A stretch of 64,000 nucleotides of DNA from an uncultured Bacilli bacterium (GTDB lineage Bacteria > Bacillota_I > Bacilli_A > RF39 > UBA660): positions 62,001 through 126,000 of the forward strand of contig CAKPMX010000003.1 of the NCBI GenBank assembly GCA_934168205.1, given 5' to 3'. Below the pieces are notes generated by a model. It saw only the letters and a program-made list of their open reading frames with translations, was not told where the DNA came from and did not search any database. A program made the translations under genes and the position numbers. Below, piece by piece: positions 59,651 through 64,000 of this stretch. The stretch's first letter is position 1. Each line of letters begins with the position of its first letter.

Positions 59651-60118
59651 TTACTTTTTTATATCTCTTGATATGTAGATTATTATTAGTAATAATACAC
59701 CAATTGTTATTCCAATATCGGCGATGTTGAAGACAGGAAAGTTATAATTAAAAATTTGAAATGAAAGAAAATCAATAACTCCTTGATAAACAATTCTGTC
59801 AATTAGATTACCAAGTATTCCACCTAGTACCAGTCCAAATGATAGATACAGGGCTGTTGTTAGGTTTTCTTCTTTTTTTAGGTAGTAAATTATTACACTT
59901 ATACAGATAATACTTGTTATTGCAAGAAGTATTGTTTGATTTTCTAATATAGAAAAGGCAGCTCCTGTATTTTTTAAATATTGAATCGAAAAGAAATTTG
60001 GTATTATACTGATTTCTTCGTTTAAACTCATGTTAGTTTTAATTAACAATTTTACGATTTGATCTATTAGTAATACTATTACTGATGTTAAATAAACTTT
60101 ATTTTTATTTTTTTGCAT
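59651..60118 (-). CDS. lspA: Prolipoprotein signal peptidase II
   Basis: A 155-aa, four-helix aspartyl peptidase with LIDQIVKLLI, YLKNTGAAFS, the catalytic pair in GNLIDRIVYQGVIDFL and FNIADIGITIG. It cuts the signal peptide of lipoproteins. It overlaps the end of dnaE by 14 bp. The ATG at 60118 has SD AGGTGA; the GTG at 60127 is in that SD. Confidence 0.95.
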   Translation of the reverse strand: MQKNKNKVYLTSVIVLLIDQIVKLLIKTNMSLNEEISIIPNFFSIQYLKNTGAAFSILENQTILLAITSIICISVIIYYLKKEENLTTALYLSFGLVLGGILGNLIDRIVYQGVIDFLSFQIFNYNFPVFNIADIGITIGVLLLIIIYISRDIKK

Positions 60119-63071
60119 TTTCTTCACCTGAGAGACGTAAATCTTTTATTCTTTCTACTATTATTTGATATTGATTTAATCTTTTTTCTACGGTACCTCT
60201 TACTTTTAGTAAGTCACCGGCTTTTATGTTACTATGTTCATTATATATTTTAGGGAATAATGTATATTCCATTGTACTTGTGTCATCAGAGCCAGTTAAG
60301 AAGGCCATTTTATCACCAGTTTTAGTACTTATAACTTTTATCTTATCAACTAAAATTAGAGTGTCTATTTTTTTAGAAAAGTACTTTTCGACTTCAGATA
60401 ATTCTATGCAATATGGATTATCTTTTTTATACATTGTAGTTGGATGTGATGATAGATAGAAACCAAAGACTTCTTTTTCTTTTTCTAGTAGAAAATCTTC
60501 TCGATATTCTTTTTGTAACTCAATTTCTGGTTTCATAACTAAATTCGGCTCAATGTCTTTAGTCAATTCAGCATAGTTAAATAAATTATCTAAATTGTAA
60601 ACTAGAGTCGCTCTATTATAATTGAATTCTTTAAAGATGTTAGCATATATTAAAACTTCTAGGTTTTTCTTACCAAGACCGGCTATATATAACCTACTGA
60701 AACAGTCATATATATCAATGAAATCTCCAGACTTTTTTGCATCTTCTATTTTACTTGTAACTACTGTACCAATAGATTTAATGTTAGATATTGGGTAGAT
60801 TATTTTATCATTCTTTACGAGATATTTATTTCCAGACTCATTAATACTTGGTTTTTCTACTTCAATCATATTAGATTTTGCTTCCATGATGTATTCATGA
60901 GTTTTTGTTTCACTACCAATGACATTTGTTAGAAGATTAGCAAAGAAAATTGTTTTATAGTGGCATTTTAGGTAAGCCATTTTGTAAGCTATTAATGAAT
61001 AAGCAACTGAGTGTGATCTATTAAATCCATAGCCTGCAAAGTTTAGAATTAAGTTAAATATTTGCTTAGCTTGCTCACTACTATGTCCAGCTTTAATACT
61101 TTTCGCAATAAACTTTTCTTCTTCACTTTTTAATAAGTCAACTTTTTTCTTACTCATAGCTCTTCTTAGGATGTCAGCTTCTCCTAATGTATAGTTTGCA
61201 TATACTCTAGCAACTTGCATTATTTGTTCTTGATATACTAAAATTCCATAAGTGTTTTTAGTAATACTTTCTAATGATTTATCTAGGTACTCTACTTTTT
61301 CTTCATTATGTTTTCTTCTAATATATGAATCAATATTGATAGCAGCTCCTGGTCTAAATAGCGCTATAGCGGCAAAGATATCTTCAAATGAGTTTGGTTT
61401 TAGACGAACTAAAAAGTTTCTCATACCAGTTGATTCAAACTGAAATATTCCTGATGTATTTGCTGCTTCAAATATTTTTAAAGTTTCTTTATCATCTAAA
61501 GGAATCTTAGAAAACTCAATAGTTTTTCCAGTATAAGTTTTAATATCATTTATTATATTATCTATAATTGTTAGATTTTTTAGACCTAAAAAGTCCATTT
61601 TTAATAGTCCTAAATCCTCTAAGTATTCCATGGAATAACTTGTTAGATACATTCCATCACCTGTTGTTAAAGGAACAACTTCATCTAAATCTACTTTACT
61701 CATAATAATTCCAGCGGCATGAGATGAGGTATGTCTAGGAAAACCTTCTAATCTTGTTGCGATATCATACATATTTTTTAATGTAGTATCACTATCAATT
61801 CTAGCTTTGAAGGAAGGATTTTTAGTATAGAAGTCTTTTAATTTGTCTTTTGTAAAACCCGGAATAAATTTACATAAACTATCAACTTTGTAGCTAGGAA
61901 TATTTAAAACTCTTGATACATCTCTTATTACTTGTTTTGCTCCTAAAGTACCAAAGGTAACTATACCGGATACTCTTTTTTCCCCATATTTTTCAATGAC
62001 ATATTTTATTACTTCACCACGACGATTATCTGGAAAGTCAGTATCAATATCAGGCATTGTTTTTCTCTCTGGATTTAAAAACCTTTCAAATAATAAATCG
62101 TATTTTATAGGGTCAATATCTGTTATGCCCAAAGAATATGCTACTAAAGATCCTGCAGCACTTCCTCTTCCGGGACCAACGAGAATTTTATTTTTCTTGG
62201 CAAATTTAATAAAATCATAAACTACTAAAAAGTAATTTGGAAAGCCCATAGTATTGATTGTTTGTAACTCATAAGTTAGTCGTGATTTGTAGTTATCTGG
62301 TATTTCATTATTATTTAATCTTTTCGCTAGACCTGCTTTGCAAAGTTCAAACAAATATTTTTCCGGATCATCGCACTCATATTCTGGTAAAAGATTAACA
62401 GCTTTTGGAAACTCCAAGTTACAACTATCGGCTATTTTGATTGTATTAACTAATCCTGTATTACTTGTTAAATCTAATATATTATCAATATTTAATTCAT
62501 GATTATCTATATCATAAATCATCTCTTCACTAATTGTTTTTCCATCTCTTATTCGATATAGATATGGAAGATATTTTAAATCAGTTTTAGATGAGGCTAG
62601 ATTTTCTCTTAGGAAAACTATGTTATTTGTTATTTTTAAAATATCTTTTTCTTCTTGCTTATTTCTATATCCTAAATAAATTAATGAATAAACATCTTTT
62701 AGTTTTGTAAATAATTCTTTATATTCATATGGTAAAAGACATATCACATCAGAATTATATTTATTTAAGTCAGTTTCTGTTACTTTTCTTTCATTTTGAA
62801 TTGTTGATAATTTAATAAGACTTTTATATCCTTGGTATGACTTTGCTAAAAGAATAAGGCTGTAATTTTCTAATAGTATATGAAGCCCAATAATTGACTT
62901 TATATCGTTTTTCTCACACTTTTTTATAAACTCCATTGTTCCATACATATTTGTATCAGTTAGAGCTATGCAGGAAAGGTTATTTTTCTTTGCATATTCT
63001 ATTAAATCATCTATTTTTAATAAACTTGATAGTAATGTGTAGTTGCTTTTATTAAATAATGGAATATACAT
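60105..63071 (-). CDS. dnaE: DNA polymerase III alpha subunit, DnaE type
   Basis: A 988-aa DnaE-type replicative or lagging-strand polymerase. It has an N-terminal PHP domain (YTLLSSLLKIDDLIEYAKKNN as parts; ALTDTNMYGTMEFIKKCE), GPGRGSAAGSLVAYSLGI, PDIDTDFPDNRRGEV (active-site Asp pair), and SHAAGIIMS. A C-terminal OB-fold follows (VDKIKVISTKTGDKMAFLTG). Shorter than E. coli DnaE. The ATG at 63071 has SD AGGAG at nine bases; the ATG at 63080 directly follows the SD. Confidence 0.95.
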   Translation of the reverse strand: MYIPLFNKSNYTLLSSLLKIDDLIEYAKKNNLSCIALTDTNMYGTMEFIKKCEKNDIKSIIGLHILLENYSLILLAKSYQGYKSLIKLSTIQNERKVTETDLNKYNSDVICLLPYEYKELFTKLKDVYSLIYLGYRNKQEEKDILKITNNIVFLRENLASSKTDLKYLPYLYRIRDGKTISEEMIYDIDNHELNIDNILDLTSNTGLVNTIKIADSCNLEFPKAVNLLPEYECDDPEKYLFELCKAGLAKRLNNNEIPDNYKSRLTYELQTINTMGFPNYFLVVYDFIKFAKKNKILVGPGRGSAAGSLVAYSLGITDIDPIKYDLLFERFLNPERKTMPDIDTDFPDNRRGEVIKYVIEKYGEKRVSGIVTFGTLGAKQVIRDVSRVLNIPSYKVDSLCKFIPGFTKDKLKDFYTKNPSFKARIDSDTTLKNMYDIATRLEGFPRHTSSHAAGIIMSKVDLDEVVPLTTGDGMYLTSYSMEYLEDLGLLKMDFLGLKNLTIIDNIINDIKTYTGKTIEFSKIPLDDKETLKIFEAANTSGIFQFESTGMRNFLVRLKPNSFEDIFAAIALFRPGAAINIDSYIRRKHNEEKVEYLDKSLESITKNTYGILVYQEQIMQVARVYANYTLGEADILRRAMSKKKVDLLKSEEEKFIAKSIKAGHSSEQAKQIFNLILNFAGYGFNRSHSVAYSLIAYKMAYLKCHYKTIFFANLLTNVIGSETKTHEYIMEAKSNMIEVEKPSINESGNKYLVKNDKIIYPISNIKSIGTVVTSKIEDAKKSGDFIDIYDCFSRLYIAGLGKKNLEVLIYANIFKEFNYNRATLVYNLDNLFNYAELTKDIEPNLVMKPEIELQKEYREDFLLEKEKEVFGFYLSSHPTTMYKKDNPYCIELSEVEKYFSKKIDTLILVDKIKVISTKTGDKMAFLTGSDDTSTMEYTLFPKIYNEHSNIKAGDLLKVRGTVEKRLNQYQIIVERIKDLRLSGEENAKK

Positions 63072-63080
63072 GAACAACAT

Positions 63081-63479
63081 CTCCTTCTCTAGTTTTATTT
63101 TATCATAAGTAATAGGATAAAAGATAAATAAATTTGTCGCTTTAGGTTGAACTTAACTAATTATGTTATTACCCTTACCTAAAAGAATTATAGATATGGC
63201 GTAAATTAATAATCTTGTCTTAATATAATAAATTACAAACAAACGTTTGTCAATAGACTGAACGCTGGTAATTTATACCAAGTTAGACATATAATAAAAA
63301 TGTAATAATTATATATTTATATTCTACTTTTGTTTTGAATGTATACTATAGATTTTATATAATTTTCTTGATTTTAATTTTATTTCCTTGATTTTTAAGT
63401 ATTTTGTTTGACTTTCACTTGTTTTTATGTTAAAGTTATTAAGCAGATGTCGAAAGCCAAACAAAGAAGGAGGGATATT
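63081..63479. other. Intergenic region between dnaE and rpmB with two palindromes
   Basis: No gene is supported in these 400 bases. It holds a perfect 12-bp palindrome ACAAACGTTTGT (63239-63250), of the type bound by TetR-family repressors, and a TGGTA-ATTTA-TACCA inverted repeat (63266-63280). An extended -10 for dnaE (TGATAAAAT on the minus strand) lies just upstream of its SD. The rpmB promoter is listed separately. No tRNA or riboswitch fold was recognised. Confidence 0.5.
63408..63436 (+). promoter_or_regulatory. Promoter of rpmB
   Basis: TTGACT (63408-63413), 17-bp spacer, TAAAGT (63431-63436). The rpmB ATG is 43 bases downstream. Confidence 0.7.
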
Positions 63480-63659
63480 ATGGCAGTTAATATATCAAAA
63501 AGAGTTGGTAATGTAAAAAATACGAGATCTCATGCTTTAAATGCAACTAAATCAAGACAAAAATTAAATTTACAAGTATATAGACTTGCTGATGGTACAA
63601 AAACTAGAATCTCAGCAAAAGAAAAGAGAACTTTATTAAAAAATCAAAAAGCAGCTTAA
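63480..63659 (+). CDS. rpmB: 50S ribosomal protein L28
   Basis: A 59-aa basic protein aligning with L28: GNVKNTRSHALNATKSRQ (GN...SHA.NA.K), NLQVYRLADGTKTRIS and a C-terminal KEKRTLLKN. The usual N-terminal C-x-x-T-G opening is replaced by VNISKRVGN, so it is a Cys-free form. ATG at 63480 with SD AAGGAGG; the longer open frame from 63408 has no SD. Confidence 0.88.
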   Translation: MAVNISKRVGNVKNTRSHALNATKSRQKLNLQVYRLADGTKTRISAKEKRTLLKNQKAA

Positions 63660-63668
63660 TGCTTTTTT
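63646..63668 (+). terminator. Terminator of rpmB overlapping its stop codon
   Basis: AAAAAGCA (63646-63653) pairs with TGCTTTTT (63660-63667), the loop holding the stop codon, followed by Ts. A second stem ACCGTC/GGCGGT (63681-63686 and 63697-63702, one G-T pair) with a T run acts as back-up. Confidence 0.8.
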
Positions 63669-63711
63669 TGTTTACCTTAAACCGTCATATGATTTTGGCG
63701 GTCTTTTTTTT

Positions 63712-63741
63712 GCAAAAAAAATATTAGTTTTCACTAATATT
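63712..63741 (-). terminator. Terminator of the partial right-edge gene
   Basis: AATATTAGT (63720-63728) pairs with ACTAATATT (63733-63741), loop TTTC, followed on the minus strand by eight Ts. Confidence 0.8.
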
Positions 63742-64000
63742 CTATTCACAAGTATACCCATAACTGATAGCTCTTTGGGTAGCTGTTTCTTTGTCTTCGC
63801 CATAGACAAAATCAACATTTGTTCCTGGATAAGCTTTGTGTTGGTCAGTTAAATTTTCAACATTAACTGTTTTTAAATCGATTGTTGTTCTTGTTTCAAA
63901 CCCGTTATTTATTAAGTTTGTCTTTGATGTATAACCTGGTATTGTTATTTCTTCAAACGATTTAAATATTGGATAATAGTAGTCCACAACTGGCTTCCCT
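63742..64000 (-). CDS. C-terminal part of an unknown gene running off the window
   Basis: The minus-strand frame is open from the window edge (G-K-P-V-V-D-Y-Y-Y) to the stop at 63742, so about 85 C-terminal residues are seen. It contains GYTSKTNLINNGFETRT and VNVENLTDQHKAYPGTNVDFVYG and one Cys at the second last residue. No family was recognised. Confidence 0.55.
   Translation of the reverse strand, partial: GKPVVDYYYPIFKSFEEITIPGYTSKTNLINNGFETRTTIDLKTVNVENLTDQHKAYPGTNVDFVYGEDKETATQRAISYGYTCE

Noticed and set aside
63408..63479. N-terminal extension of L28
   Set aside because: The frame opens at 63408 but the promoter and SD lie within this stretch, and L28 proteins begin near MAVN.
1..64000. 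CRISPR arrays, tRNA or rRNA genes, insertion sequences
   Set aside because: Scanning intergenic regions on both strands showed no repeat-spacer pattern, no cloverleaf, no rRNA-like block and no transposase.

Overview
The window is AT-rich, densely packed chromosomal DNA from a low-GC, Gram-positive, endospore-forming member of the Bacillota, most like the Bacilli. TGA is used as a stop, so this is not the Mycoplasma code. Sporulation genes (sigG with a YlmC/YmxH gene and the start of a YunB-like gene; spoVID with ysxE) sit in neighbourhoods that match Bacillus subtilis. So do tig-lonA, trpS-yjbA, and the block ireB-ruvX-yrzB-mltG-trmR-trhP1-trhP2 leading toward greA. I see no outer-membrane genes. 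The exact lineage cannot be named from this window; an uncultured host-associated Bacilli lineage is a reasonable guess.

Layout. 1-3.1 kb: sporulation sigma factor and tRNA modification. 3.2-7.5 kb: a long U32 protein, two paralogous small membrane proteins around a divergent small gene, and a perR-like/rubrerythrin pair under a perfect Fur-type box. 7.6-13.3 kb: ysxE, spoVID, lonA and tig. 13.3-15.6 kb: a Trp T-box leader, trpS and yjbA. 15.6-19.3 kb: an Asn/Gln-rich membrane protein, rmuC, a DedA/VTT protein and a rhodanese. 19.3-45.1 kb: the main attraction, about 22 co-oriented minus-strand genes. 45.1-46.9 kb: a membrane-anchored serpin. 46.9-56.1 kb: greA, two tandem unknown paralogs, an HD dNTPase and the yrr-type tRNA-modification/cell-wall block. 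56.1-63.7 kb: rhomboid, TspO, rluD, an APH-like kinase, lspA, dnaE and rpmB. A partial gene runs off the right edge.

The 19.3-45.1 kb block joins two machines normally seen apart. The upstream half is a Tad/Flp pilus set: CpaB-like SAF protein, CpaF/TadA ATPase, TadB, TadC, a 57-aa Flp-like candidate pilin, a TadE-like protein and a TadZ with a degenerate P-loop. It is preceded by a class B-type sortase, a 948-aa Cys-rich secreted protein and modular surface proteins. The downstream half is a Gram-positive type IV secretion core: two VirB2-like subunits, VirB6-like, PrgI/VirB3-like, a VirB4 split over two genes, a SpoIID-C39 wall-active protein and a VirD4-type coupling ATPase. I found no relaxase, integrase or prepilin peptidase in the window. 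The block is flanked by housekeeping genes, which suggests a resident secretion, pilus or DNA-handling machine rather than an integrative element. A promoter lies just before its first gene and a terminator just after its last. The Flp-like and second VirB2-like genes each have their own strong promoter, and the VirB2-like gene also has its own terminator, as expected for abundant subunits.

Other points: the sigG ribosome-binding site lies inside a perfect 13-bp hairpin that doubles as the upstream gene's terminator; trpS has both a T-box and a short Trp-containing leader ORF; and several terminators overlap stop codons.
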